DNA of 64,000 nucleotides from Symsagittifera roscoffensis. Its lineage: Eukaryota; Xenacoelomorpha; Acoela; Convolutidae. Position 1 is the first letter of the stretch; each line of letters starts with the position of its first letter. The position numbers and the translations under genes are program-made. Of this stretch, positions 35,665 through 46,334 are shown one piece after another. Where the stretch lies: positions 39,635,797 through 39,699,796 of the forward strand of contig NC_087071.1 of NCBI RefSeq assembly GCF_963678635.1. Reading direction: 5' to 3'. The notes beneath the pieces were generated by a model. It was not told where the DNA came from and did no database searches. It saw nothing but the letters and a program-made list of their open reading frames with translations.

Positions 35665-36276
35665 TTATGGTCGAAGTTTTCTTCGGAAACTTAGCGACGG
35701 AAAACTCGCTGCGTCTTGACCAAGGATAAAATGATTCGAGGTCAACGCTTCTAGATCTAGCCGATCAGAACTAACGGCTGTTATCGGTCTAGCGTTAAGT
35801 GATTGCTCAACAAGGCACAGCGTGGTTCTTAGAATCTCCTCAGTTACTCTCCTGTTGCCTAGGATGTCATACAAAACGCGCTTGACACTCCGAACTAATC
35901 GCGCCCAGGACCCACTATGGTGCTGTGCGCTGGGTGGATTGAATTTCCACTTGATCCCTTTCTGAACAAAAACAGCGGGTGCGAGCTTGTTCCAACTCGC
36001 AACGCAAGCTAAGAGCTCTTTCTCAGCGCCAACAAAGTTCGTACCGTTGTCGGACATGATGGTAGTCGGAGTACCGCGACGTGCGATAAACCTCTCCACG
36101 CCCATCACACCAGAGCTTTTGTCGAGCGAGGGGACCACTTCAATGTGCTGCGCTCTAGTGGTGAGACAGGTGAACAAAAAACCCCACCTCTTTTCCGTAC
36201 TTCTCCGGATTGGAACTAGGAACGGCCCAAAGTAGTCGACACCTCTCCACGCGATAAACATCTCCACGCCCATCAC
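35665..36276 (-). pseudogene. BEL/Pao integrase core, catalytic Glu replaced
   Basis: 203-residue frame with the rve-type core. The first Asp is in GVDYFGPFLVPI (about residue 13) and the second in MSDNGTNFVGAEKEL (about 76). The segment NPPSAQHHSGSWARLV (about 125) is where the family has G-x-W-E-R-L. Here the Glu is Ala (codon GCG at 35902-35904), so the DDE triad is incomplete. The frame begins with the second unit of a 168-bp tandem duplication. The C-terminal part (LNARPITAVSSDRLDLEALTSNHFILG) is typical of BEL/Pao. Confidence 0.8.
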
Positions 36277-36410
36277 ACCAGAGCTTTTGTCGAGCGAGGG
36301 ACCACTTCAATGTGCACCGCTCTAGTGGTGAGACAGGTGAACAAAAAACCCCACCTCTTTTCCGTACTTCTCCGGATTGGAACTAGGAATGGCCCAAAGT
36401 AGTCGACACC
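36083..36410. repeat. 168-bp tandem duplication within the integrase
   Basis: GCGATAAACCTCTCCACGCC at 36083 recurs as GCGATAAACATCTCCACGCC at 36251. The unit encodes about 56 residues containing the first catalytic Asp motif, so the core has two VDYFGPFLVPIRR segments. The upstream-coding unit (higher coordinates) has lost one G (GAGGGACC against GAGGGGACC), which shifts the frame. Confidence 0.88.
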
Positions 36411-37142
36411 TGTGTAAGAGAAAAGAGGTTGCTTGTAACCCAGCCTCTCAATGGGCAGATCAGCCATCATATGAGTTACGGTTTGCGCTTTGCGTTTTCG
36501 GCACACAACGCAAGTATTTTCGATGTTTCGCAGCAGCCATCGCAAATTTAATACAACGTAATTCAAATTAACCACCGCACGCATGTAATCCAAGCCTTGG
36601 TGGAAAATCCTACTGTGCAAGTGTTGAACCAATAACCGAACAACCGCGTGACAAGGATCAAGTATAATCGGATGCTTGCTGTCGAAATCGGAGTTAACCA
36701 AGCGGCTGATGCGCCCAGTCGAGCTAAGGATGCCAGCTGGTCCAATGAACGGCGAATACTTGGCGATCCGACTATTCCTCGTGATAACTTTACCGGATCT
36801 TAGTAGTTTTAGCTTACTAGGGAATTTTTCACCCTGGGACAGGTAAATGAGCTTCTGTTCAGCAATATCCATTTCACACGGGTCTGTAATTTCTAATATA
36901 CTCGACCGGAAATGTTTATGGGATGGCAGCCATCTCAACAAACATGCTACTGCGCGTTTGTATTTTACAATTGAATTGAATATCTCCCATTTTCCGAAGG
37001 AAACAGTTTTTTCTGTCAAAACATCGACGATGAAATTTGACGAATTTTCCAGACAAATGTCAATATCACATGATGGTCCTTTGAATCTTATTTTATCGAT
37101 AACCCTTGTATCGGGCATGAACGGCCAATCAGTTGTTCTCAA
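36273..37142 (-). pseudogene. BEL/Pao RNase H-integrase junction, integrase zinc finger and start of core
   Basis: 289-residue frame, the longest in the window. The first half (YKRAVACLLRWLPSHK, EQKLIYLSQGEKFPSK) is the spacer between RNase H and integrase. The middle has the HHCC-type finger (HLHSRIFHQGLDYMRA, then CVVCRKRKAQ). The end has MADLPIERLGYKQPLFSYTGVDYFGPF, the first core motif. It ends by frameshift inside the 168-bp duplication. It follows the element's RT/RNase H and precedes the core in the expected order. Confidence 0.8.
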
Positions 37143-37580
37143 TATGCTAGGGCCATTAACCCAGCTGCTTTACTTGAGGGCTTCCGGAAAAATCCCTCGT
37201 GTACCGGTATCAGCTGGGTTATCACCGCTAAGTATGTGATGCCACTGATCAGTGCTGGTAGACTCCAGAATCTCACCAGAGCGATTACCAACAAAAACGG
37301 GTAGTTTACTACAAGAGTGAAGCCACTGAAGAACATTGGTACTATCTGTCTACATGAAAATATCCGTAACTTTGAAAGTAAGACCTTTCAAAATATCTTC
37401 CTTTAAGCGGGTTGCAAGAAGAGCCGCTTGAAGCTCTAACTTTGGAATAGAAAGCGCTTTCATAGGCACGACGCGGGCTTTGACAAACACAAAGACTAAT
37501 TCGGTCTGATGGGAGCTAACAAGTCGCGCACGAAGGAAAGCGACGGCACAGAAAACATCCTGCGATCTATCACCGAACAT
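37143..37580 (-). pseudogene. BEL/Pao RNase H region
   Basis: 37580-37350 encodes FCAVAFLRARLVSS, ELVFVFVKARVVPMKALSIPKLELQAALLATRLKEDI, the RNase H-like part of BEL/Pao Pol (KxRVAPxKxxSIPRLELxAA type). In another frame 37270-37180 reads WHHILSGDNPADTGTRGIF, the end of this domain. At least two frame changes separate them. RNase H removes the RNA strand during reverse transcription. Confidence 0.7.
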
Positions 37581-37639
37581 GTGAAGTATTCGGTCGAAAG
37601 GTTCAGTGAAATAGCTGCGAGGTATTGTCAGAGAACCTT

Positions 37640-38663
37640 ACAAATGAAGACTTGAGTGCCACTTCAAAAATTGTTTTTTGTTTTCCTCTGGCAGATCATC
37701 GTCCCATTTTTGACCGCTGATTCGCCAGATATCTTTTAATAGAAGGCGAGCCTTCACGGTATACGGAGCCACTAACCCAAGTGGATCAAAAACAGAAGAA
37801 ATAAAACTCAACGCGGTACGCTGAGTGATTGCTTTGTCTAGTGGACGATCAACCCCTCTACTAACGACTAAGGTATCTTTTACGTGATCTCACTTAAGAC
37901 CGAGAACATGCGACGACTGGTCTGGACTCGCACAAATATCTTTAACAGATGAATTGGACTCATGGTTATACGGATTAAGATCCGTTGTTACGTCGGGCAC
38001 GTTGCTGACAAAATTTGTCAGACAAAAACCCACCTAGTTTAAGCAACGAGATTAAATCCCTACTTTATTTCAAGGCGTCATCCCTGTTTTGAAAAGAATC
38101 CAGATAATCTTCCATATAAAATTTCTGGACAACAGCCGAAGCAGCTTTGGGGTACTCAGTTTGATTATCCGATGCAGTCTCCTGCAAAGCAAAATTCACA
38201 CAAGTCGGCGAGTCACGGGCACCAAAAAAGTGATTCGTATATTGGTGAACTACCACACTTGATGTGGGGTCCTCCCGCCACAAAAAAACGAAGAGAAGTT
38301 TGATCTTCTTCCCGGACTCCAACCTGTAAAAAGCACCCTTCAATGTCAGCTGAAAAGACGTATTCATGCTGACGGAACCTTAATAGTAAACAAAATGAGG
38401 TTTTGAAGGAGATCCGGGCCAACCAACAGAGATTTGTTCAAGGAAGCGCTATGACACTTCGATCCACCATTGAGGACTCGGCGAACCTTACTGGGTTTAT
38501 TCGGGTTCAACACCGGGTGATGCAGGAGATACCACTCCCGATCGGCTCGGGATTTGGGATCGTGTGCCTTAACGGTTATGACATATCCTTTTTGTATATC
38601 TTCTCTAATTGTTTCGGCGTATTTTTTACGGAGCGACGGATCCTTATCTAGCCTCTTTCCCAA
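37640..38663 (-). pseudogene. BEL/Pao reverse transcriptase, YMDD changed to YMED
   Basis: 38663-38364: fingers (KRLDKDPSLRKKYAETIREDIQ, HHPVLNPNKPSKVRRVLNGG). 38422-38213: motif A (FSADIEGCFLQVGV) with its catalytic Asp. 38367-38065: motif B (ARDSPTCVNFALQ) and the active-site loop FYMEDYLDSF. The family has Y-x-D-D. Here the first Asp is Glu (GAA at 38110-38112), so a metal ligand is altered. The rest of the palm and thumb continues without long frames to about 37640. RT makes cDNA from element RNA; this copy is dead by both substitution and frameshift. Confidence 0.8.
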
Positions 38664-38723
38664 AGACTTTAATTGAGCTAAGGAGGAAACATAGTTATTC
38701 GGTAAAGTACTTTTGTTATCTGT

Positions 38724-39269
38724 TCAAAGCATTGGTACAATGTACCTCTCACCATCGTGAAAGGTGTCATTTTTCAAAACGGACAAAGCGCGTTTGTCGG
38801 CGGCGGAACGGGCATCTACCTGCTTGAAGGTTCCATATGACTCCAACTCATACCAAGTTTTAATTTGGTCCCCAAGAGACATGTCTTCGACAACACACTT
38901 AAAGCAAGACGAGTTCGAATTAAAGGACGGCGGTAACGGACCACTTAAAACCCAACCTATCGGAAGGCGTACGGCGCACGGTGAAATAGAGTCCTCCCCC
39001 AGAAGGTACTCAACGGGTCTTATGGTATGGTAGAAATCCTGTCCAATAATTATTTCGACTTCCTCATACTTATAATGTATAGGTTTTATCGGAGCCAACT
39101 GCGGGTATTTTTCCTGTAATTCAGGAATACTTATGCTATCCGATCCAATACGAATATGATCCTTAACATAAGCTCGAAAAGAAAACGAAAAATCACTATT
39201 ATTCGTTTCGGCGGAAACTTGAAAACTTACTTGATGAGTTTTCATCACGTCTCGTGGAATTGAATCCAT
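38724..39269 (-). pseudogene. BEL/Pao protease downstream part (DUF1758-type region)
   Basis: 181-residue frame overlapping the Gag/protease frame by 71 bases. It contains IRIGSDSISIPELQEKYPQL, then EVEIIIGQDFYHTIRP and CAVRLPIGWVLSGP. The I-G-Q-D and G-W-V-L-S-G-P blocks are typical of the retropepsin-to-RT region of BEL/Pao. It needs a frame change from 39199-39906. Confidence 0.75.
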
Positions 39270-39906
39270 TTATGGTGAGGTTAACGGGAGTTCCAACCAA
39301 ATGGAGACGTTTTACGAGATCGGCGGATACCCATGAGTGCGTCGAAGCACTATCGCAAAGAGCTAGGGCATTAGTAATCGTCGCATCCGAAGAGGCGGCG
39401 AGTGATGCAACTGACAGGAGGCCTTTAGTTGACTCCTGGCTATGAACATCGCCGACGGCAGCGTTAGTCGATACATGTTTAGTGCTTGCGTTACCTGACG
39501 CCGGGGAACTTTTGGTATCCTTAGGAGGAAAAATTTTCTCAGCTCCATGTAAAAGCACGTTGTGCGTGCTTTCACAATCTGGCTTGGGGCACTTTCTGGC
39601 CTTGCTACAATTGCGAAAACTGTGATTGCTCTGTAAACACGAAAAGCAAAGTTTTTGTTCGGCTACATGTTTCGCTCGCTGAGTAGCGTTTTTCTCTTTG
39701 AAAACGGCGCGATTCCAAAGAGCGTGTTGACCTTTACATACAGAACATGGAGGGTACTTTGGTTTCTCCCTAGTCTTTTTACTTACATTTGCGTTGATAG
39801 CAAACACTTTCGTACCTACTTTTTGCTTAACTGGTTCCTCAGACTTACCCCTAGAACTGATCGTTTTTAGCCTCTCATGACCCCCCTCCGCTTTTTCTTT
39901 AGGCAT
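39199..39906 (-). pseudogene. BEL/Pao Gag C-terminus with zinc fingers and start of protease
   Basis: 235-residue frame. It has a Cys/His cluster CSVCKGQHALW (about 54-64), a zinc knuckle CFSCLQSNHSFRNC (about 87-100), and a further CPKPDCESTHNVLLH finger. At about 188 it has LCDSASTHSWVSADLVKRL, the retropepsin active-site loop. The family sequence there is D-S/T-G; this copy has D-S-A (Ala codon GCT at 39346-39348). The fingers bind RNA and the protease would mature Gag-Pol. Confidence 0.78.
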
Positions 39907-40010
39907 TCGTTGAAATCTGGCAGAGTTGGTCTATGCAATTGGCGTCTTACGGTTTTCATTGACCATGCCTCCTTAAGGTTCGGGGGAAGCTTACTGACAG
40001 CTTGATTCAG

Positions 40011-40588
40011 TCAATTAACACTTTTCAGGTCGTCGTTAAAAGACAGGGACATGAATACGGCAACCAGTCCAGAAATTTTAGAGGAAAAGCCAATTTCATT
40101 TTCCGAGTTATGCATTTTCAGCGGCGCAAAATTACTCAATTTATCTATATGAACCCCTACTACAGCATGCGGCTGCACGAACTTTCTTTGAAGAGTTGCT
40201 AATGCCTCTTTATATAGTACTCCGCTATAGCTATACTCAGCGATTGCTGATTTTGTTTTACCCACTACGAGCGTTTTCAGATAGGTAAGCTTTTCATTGT
40301 CACTGAGTCACTGAGTATGGCTGAATCGACCGCCGATGTGAATTGCCCAAACCACTCATGCCAATTAAGTGGGTTGCCATCGAACTGGGTCAGCTTCCAC
40401 TCAGGGAGATGATCTTTTTGGTTGTGCATGAGTATATTAACCAACTCTCGTGTCGAAAGTGGACGCTCGACGTCTGCACCAGGTGAATTACCGGGAGTTG
40501 GCTCTGTGTAACTCGAAGAGTTACCGTGACAATCAGGAACGAACGTTTGATTAGCATGGAAAGAATTTTCAGGCTGTGCAGAGAACAC
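40011..40588 (-). pseudogene. BEL/Pao Gag, DUF1759-like core
   Basis: 40588-40277 reads LPEWKLTQFDGNPLNWHEWFGQFTSAVDS, the start of the BEL/Pao Gag domain, preceded by a Pro/Asn/Ser-rich spacer. 40265-40011 reads AIAEYSYSGVLYKEALATLQRKFVQPHAVVGVHIDKL, its central part. They are separated by a short gap and frame change near 40270 that includes a small ACTGAGTC repeat. This is the structural protein of the element's particle. Confidence 0.75.
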
Positions 40589-41520
40589 AGTCCCTCCACT
40601 TGTATAAGGAACAAAATTTTTCGGAGGAACAATCGGAGTTACTGCGGAAAAAAACAGTTGTCGAAGGGATGTAGTGTCGTTGAGCTGACATTAAAGGTTC
40701 AGCAACAGCTGGTCTCCACAAATTACTATAAGGAGTATAGTGGTCGCTCGAAAAAATATAACTACTAACGGAAACACCCATATGTTGTTGTGATGGGATT
40801 ACAGGTGCTTGATAGCCAGCTACTACTGACCCTGTAGTGTGATAAACTTAAAGAAACATGATTAACTGCTGTTGATGCATGAACGAACGGTGCTACACCA
40901 GAAGGAACTTCTGCAGATGTTGTCGGAGCAAAGAAAATTCAAAAATTACCGGGACTACTGACCCTGTGTTTGGATTGACTAGCGCCGGATGAGTGAACAA
41001 AAGAGTTTGCTGAGGCAAATTATTAGAAACAGGTTGATTGACCTGTTGTAACCCTACTGGATTGTTAACGGAATTTTGCGATCGGACCAAATTCGACAAA
41101 TTATGATGTTGTCCGTGAATGTGATTATGTAATGCAATCCCGGATCACCTGTTTTATGCGACCGGGGTTTTTCACTTTTTTATGAATGATGAGAAACTTT
41201 TGAGCTGCTACCTATTTTGTCCGGCTATGTTACTGCCTCAAAACTTGTTTTATATGTGATAGCTTCCTGCAGAACTTTATCGTTGCTTTGAGTCAACTTA
41301 TGAAGCAACATATCCTGTGCCGGTATCAATTCGTCGGGATTGGCACTTTTTGCAGCCATATCAATCAACTCATTATTTATCTCGACCGCTTGTTCTGTAT
41401 AGTTCCTACATTTTTCAATATAAGTATCAATTTTTGAGCAACGACTCTGACTCTCTATGTATTCTAAAATTATCTCGTGGCATTTATAAAGTTCGTTTTC
41501 GAGATTGCTACGTTTTGAAA
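40569..41520 (-). pseudogene. BEL/Pao Gag N-terminal and spacer part
   Basis: Minus strand 41520-41236 is open without an ATG and reads LENELYKCHEIILEYIESQ, then NYTEQAVEINNELIDMAAK and QDMLLHKLTQSNDKVLQEA, probably helical or coiled coil. 41099-40893 and 40781-40569 are Asn/Pro/Gln/Ser-rich (NPVGLQQVNQPVSNNLPQQ), a low-complexity spacer before the DUF1759-like core. The pieces are joined by frame changes. Confidence 0.6.
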
Positions 41521-41604
41521 CTTAACTTCCATCCTTAATAACTTCAGAAATAAACGACTCTTAGAAAATACTTTATTTTCACTCAAGTAAATCCACAAAT
41601 TTTT

Positions 41605-42075
41605 CTAATGCAACAATAACTTACAAGGGGGAGTAACTTGATGTTTTAACGCTTTAAGTCTGTTGTGAATCGCTCTACGATTTTTAGGCGACAAGCGGTT
41701 CCGCTTCTTCTTAGCTTTCAGTGTATTTAGGTCAGCACTGTATCGTCTAAGTAACAACAGAGTCTTCAACTCAAGGGAAGGGGGCTGGTGCAGCTCTTTG
41801 TACTTTTCTATAAGTATTAGGTCTTTGGCCTTTCGCTTTGAGATAAAATCCTCAACTATGTTAAGAACGAGAATACCTGTCTTTTTCAACTCCTTTTCTA
41901 TATTGTCCGTACCATTGCGGCGACAGTATGCAATAGCGGTAATAATCTCCTTATATCTCAAAAGAAGGCTCTTAATTTGGTCAGTACTCAAACTACGGTT
42001 ATTGTTACTGCGGTGCTTAGTAATGGAGTTATTTATGGCGTCGTGCCAAATTACTAGATCTTTCAGATTCGACAA
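41605..42075 (-). pseudogene. BEL/Pao first ORF piece, helical N-terminus
   Basis: 156-residue frame: SNLKDLVIWHDAINNSITKHRSNNN, long Lys/Leu-rich helical stretches (LLLRYKEIITAIAYCRR, KELKKTGILVLNIVEDFISKRK) and a strongly basic end (KAKKKRNRLSPKNRRAIHNRLKALKHQ). It is the first open frame after the ~1.25-kb leader and lies upstream of the Gag coiled coil with a ~85-base gap. It may be the Gag N-terminus or a small separate ORF. The basic tail would suit RNA binding. Confidence 0.5.
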
Positions 42076-43330
42076 AAAGTGATGCAGATAGTATTGGATA
42101 GTTTACTGCAAGTCCCTGGCGTTAAAGTTAAAGCTTAAACAGGGCTTTGTGAAACAAGTCCATTTCACGCGCTTTTCAGACGGTGCGGATAGTATACGGA
42201 GCGCATGATCCAAGGAACTAGTCCCTAGAATGAATACCATACACTTAAAGAGACCTATGCGACGGCTACGTTACGCTTAAGTACCAATGGGGTGGGGAGA
42301 TTAAGTAGGTCGGTTGTACTCCAACAACGCACACGGAGTAAACCTGAGGATGAAAGAATTCAACTTAACTCACTTAATATCAACGTACCTGACCACTTAA
42401 CATTAGTGTTGCGCAACGAAATCAATAATCGGACGGGCTGAAACGGCTTAGATTTACTTGAAGCGAACTGGCTTTTAGTTTCACCAATGGTGGGTGGAGG
42501 ATCAGGCAAATTGGTTAAGTTCCAACAACACAAGCGGAAAAAACCTGAGGATGAAAAAACTCAACCTAATTTGCCTGATATTTCGCTACCAGACCACTTA
42601 CCATAAGGTTGGTGTCGTGTTACAGCACAGTTTCGCAGAATTATGGGGACGTTTTGAGGAATTTTTGGCAATTTTTTTTTACTTTTTTCCCAAAATTTTT
42701 TGGAAAATTTTGGTCAGCAGGTTCGAGTCATACGTACGGTATGTAATATTATTGCACAGAAAGTTTATGAAAACTAGACGAGTCTTACAGTTTTTGAAGA
42801 TTTTGGAGATTGAGTGGTCACCGGTTTCGGGTTGTCAAGCCTTTGGTCAGTCACAGATCTATTGTGCAGCAGTCAGTCGCAGAACAGTCAGTCGCAGAAC
42901 AGATGTGGCCACCAAGATCTGTTGTGCAGAGATCCCTTCTCTAATTCCCACAAAACCTTTGTTGTTATCCTGGCTCTTGACAGCCTTGATCTCGGAAAAG
43001 GCTTCACTCGATACTGGCTTGTAGATGAACTTGGCGCAGTCTGTATATTCTGCTTTGTTTTGTTAACAAACTGGTCGAAGAAGGGCGTGTTGATCAGTTG
43101 AGAGACCACTTTGTGATGGAACATGCCGACCCGCACTGAACCATGTCGCTCACTAGAGCTCTTTTCACTGTTTTTTGAGGGCTGAGACTCGTAGCACTCC
43201 CAGTTCGGATGTGATTTTGTACTCTACTGCGAATTTGTACTCGTCTCTTCTTTTCCACACCCGCTTTTTGATACACTCGTAAACAGTAATTACACAGCAC
43301 CAACGTTCTCAACTCTCAGACGACTTTCGT
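42076..43330 (-). other. 5' leader of the BEL/Pao element, no confident gene
   Basis: 1.25 kb between PBS and first ORF. It contains a diverged tandem duplication (about 42280-42420 and 42482-42622: CCAATGG-GGGTGGAG, TCCAACAACAC, AAACCTGAGGATGAAA, CTGACCACTTA blocks shared) and a short repeat CAGTCAGTCGCAGAA (42870-42900). ORFs on the plus strand here (42494-43024, 42814-43101) oppose the element and have no recognisable domain. Confidence 0.5.
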
Positions 43331-43348
43331 GTCCCTTGTGGGGTGCCA
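43331..43348 (-). other. Primer binding site of the BEL/Pao element
   Basis: Minus strand TGGCACCCCACAAGGGAC, three bases after the LTR end ...GCGCACA (43352). The TGG start fits tRNA CCA priming. The tRNA species is not assigned. Confidence 0.7.
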
Positions 43349-43362
43349 AAATGTGCGCCTCA

Positions 43363-43562
43363 NNNNNNNNNNNNNNNNNNNNNNNNNNNNNNNNNNNNNN
43401 NNNNNNNNNNNNNNNNNNNNNNNNNNNNNNNNNNNNNNNNNNNNNNNNNNNNNNNNNNNNNNNNNNNNNNNNNNNNNNNNNNNNNNNNNNNNNNNNNNNN
43501 NNNNNNNNNNNNNNNNNNNNNNNNNNNNNNNNNNNNNNNNNNNNNNNNNNNNNNNNNNNNNN
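43363..43562. other. Assembly gap of exactly 200 N
   Basis: 200 consecutive N. Only the last 11 bases of the element's 5' LTR (43352-43362) are visible before it, so the gap hides at least ~496 bp if the LTRs are equal in length. The padding is therefore not a true distance. Open frames running through the N are artefacts. Confidence 0.95.
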
Positions 43563-43742
43563 CCATTATTTCTTTTTGTTGCATAGCTCTATTTGTTACC
43601 AGTGTTAGTAACATTACAAGCGGTAGGAAAATAGATATGGGAATGTGATACTTCTATTCTTAACAATTTTTTTAAGGAGTAATTTTTCCTTATTTCATTT
43701 TTTGCATGTTTAGGGCTCTTAATTTAATTTTTTTTATCTCAC

Positions 43743-44352
43743 CTGTTGGGTCGAAAAAAGACACGCCACATGTGCTCAAAGAATTCTTCAATAATATGGT
43801 AAGCTCCGTCGCAAATAGAAAATGAGCGTTACACACCAGCACTTTATCTTCTTGGTCAGCGCATAGATCTTCTTTATCTTCTTGGTCGGCGCGTAGAAGT
43901 AAAACTTGATGTGCTATTTTCGCGAAAAAAAGCAGCAGCATAGTTTTTCCTGACCCTTTGCAGCCATCAACTATCAGACGCAGAAATCCCGTTTGGTCCG
44001 CGTTCATTAGATGGTCAACCACAAGTTTTATGATTTCTGTTTGCTTTGCTGTCCACAAGACAATTTTTTCTCTGTCACCAAACTTGATTCGGGAAGCCAC
44101 TTTCATAATGTTCTTCAAACGAGAGTTGAAACCTTCGAATTGACGTTTATTCTTACTAAAAGCTTGCATGTAATTAGTATTCAATTTATTGTGAATTATC
44201 GCACCAGACCCATCAAGTAATATGAGTGCGACTAATCGCGCTACACGAAGGTCAAATACATCTTTGTCGATATTATGGTTGGGTAGTCTTGGCATGTTTT
44301 TTGGATAAGCTGATATGAACTTTAGAACAACTCTTTTCAAAAGTTTTACCAT
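43743..44352 (-). pseudogene. P-loop ATPase exon, array copy 1
   Basis: Minus-strand frame 44352-43690; the likely exon ends at 43743 before the donor GTGAGA. It contains the conserved LPNHNIDKDVFDLRVARLVALILLDGSGAIIHN, an LWTAKQTEII segment that may act like a helicase Q motif, Walker A GCKGSGKT, and two copies of an ADQEDK-type repeat before KVLVCNAHFLFATELTILL. The N-terminus is KRVVLKFISAYPKNMPR, unlike copy 4. No Walker B or later helicase motifs follow, so this is an isolated exon or a truncated gene. Confidence 0.6.
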
Positions 44353-45084
44353 TTTGTTTTAGAAGTTTTCTCATTTTTTGAAAATTTTTTGCTTTATCTG
44401 ATATTAAGAATTCAATCTAAAAAAGAAGTGCGGATTGCAGAGGATTTACCCTGGCTTTAGTGGAGAAAACATGGATTTAGAATTCATTTCAAAATTTCGA
44501 ATTTTTAGCGACTGTTAGAAAATGTTTCACTTTTTTGAAAACAACGCTGCTAAATCTGAGATAACGACTTGAATTAAATTGTCGAGTTTTAGTTTTCTCC
44601 TTTAAGTCTCTTCTTAAGTAGAGAAAAACTAGAGTTGAGCCTAAAGTCCATTTTTTTGAAATTCTGAAAATTACGCATTTCCGTATCAGTATAATATATG
44701 ATGAAAAGTATAAAAACGGTAGATCCAGCATTAACTTGGCCCCTACTTTAATTCAAGCGTCCATTGTGATGTAACTTTTGTGCACATGTGAGGACGTGCG
44801 ACTCCTAATCAACACATCGGGTATTCAAATCCGGAACATTTAAATAGTTTTTTTAATTTTTTTTTCGTTGGTGGATTTTTTCTGCTTAATTTTGGCAATT
44901 TGTTGCCATTAATTCTTTTTGTCGCATAGCTCTATTTGTTACCAGTGTTAGTAACATTACAAGCGGTAGGGGAATAGATATGGGAATGTGATACTTCTAT
45001 TCTTAACTTTTTTTTAAGGAGTATTTTTTCCTTATTTCATTTTTTGCATGTTTAGGGCTCTTAATTTAATTTTTTTTATCTCAC

Positions 45085-45711
45085 CTGTTGGGTCGAAAAC
45101 AGACACGCCACATGTGCTTAAAGAATTCTTCAATAATATGGTAAGCTCCGTCGCAAATAGAAAATGAGCGTTACACACCAGCACTTTATCTTCTTGGGCA
45201 GCGCATAGATCTTCTTTATCTTCTTGGTCGGCACATAGATCTTCTTTATCTTTTTGGTCGGCGCATAGAAGTAAAACTTGATGTGCTATCTTCGCGAAAA
45301 AAAGCAGCAGCATAGTTTTTCCTGTTCTTTTGCAGCCATCAACTATTAGACGCAGAGATCCTGTTTGGTTCGGGTTCATTAGATGGTCAACCACAAGTTT
45401 CATGATTTCTATTTGCTTTGCTGTCCACAAGACAATTCTTTTTCTGCCATCAAACTTGATTTTGGAAGCCTCTTCCATAATGCTCTTCAAACGAGAGTTA
45501 AAACTTCGAACTGACGTTTATTCTTTCTAAAAGCTTGCATGTAATTAGTATTCATTTTATTGTGAATGATCGCACCAGACCCATCAAGTAACATGAGAGC
45601 GACTAATCGCGCTACACGAAGGTCAAATACATCTTTGTCGATATTATGGTTGGGTAGTCTTGGCGTGTTTTTTGGATAAGCTGATATGAACTTTAGAACA
45701 ATTCTTTTCAA
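45085..45711 (-). pseudogene. P-loop ATPase exon, array copy 2 (frameshifted)
   Basis: Split into 45711-45487 (KRIVLKFISAYPKNTPRLPNHNIDKDVF...) and 45490-45032 by a one-base loss near 45507 (AAACTTCG against AAACCTTCG in copy 1). Walker A reads GCKRTGKT, with the Ser-Gly pair changed but Gly-Lys-Thr kept. Three copies of the 10-residue acidic repeat follow, one of them CAAQEDK. The donor GTGAGA after CCAACAG is retained. Likely a pseudogene. Confidence 0.6.
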
Positions 45712-45859
45712 AAGTTTTACCTTTTTGTTTTAGAAGTTTTCTCATTTTTTGAAAATTTTTTGCTTTATCTGATATTAAGCATTCAATCTAAAAAAGAAGT
45801 GCGGATTGCAGAGGATTTACCCTGGCTTTAGTGGAGAAAACATGGATTTAGAATTCATT

Positions 45860-46186
45860 TCAAAATTTCGAATTTTTATCGACTGTTAGAAACTGTTTCA
45901 CTTTTTTGAAAACTACGCTGCCAAATCTGAGATAACGACTTGAATTAAATTGTCGAGTTTTAGTTTTCTCCTTTAAGTCACTTCTTAAGTAGAGAAAAAC
46001 AAGAGTTGAGCGTAAAGTCCATTTTTCTGAAATTCTGAAAATTACGCATTTCCTTATCAGTATAATATATATGATGAAAAGTATAATAACCGGTAAATCC
46101 AGCATTACCTTGGCCCTTACTTTAACCCAAGCGTCCATTGTGATGTAACTTTTAGGCACATGTGAGGACGTGCGCCTCCTACTCAA
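45860..46186 (-). other. Conserved inter-exon segment with possible small exon (array unit 2)
   Basis: Minus-strand 108-codon frame. Its first part (SSHVPKSYITMDAWVKVRAK) ends at a donor-like AAGGTAATG (about 46109). The equivalents at about 44830-44740 and 48010-47920 differ in donor (AAGTTAATG). The rest is hydrophobic and Lys-rich and is probably intronic or spacer sequence. No family recognised. Confidence 0.25.
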
Positions 46187-46334
46187 AACATCGGGTATTC
46201 AGAACCGGAATATTTGAATAGTTTTTTTAAATTTTTTGGTGGTGGATTTTTTCTGCACAACTTTGGCAATTTGTTACCATTAGTTTTTTTGTTGCATAGC
46301 TCTATTTGTTACCAGTGTTAGTAACATAACAAGA

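Noticed and set aside
42494..43101. Plus-strand ORFs of 176 and 95 residues as host genes
   Set aside because: They oppose the BEL/Pao leader, contain its short direct repeats and show no domain.
43329..43648. Four ORFs running through the gap
   Set aside because: Their length comes from N bases; no sequence supports them.
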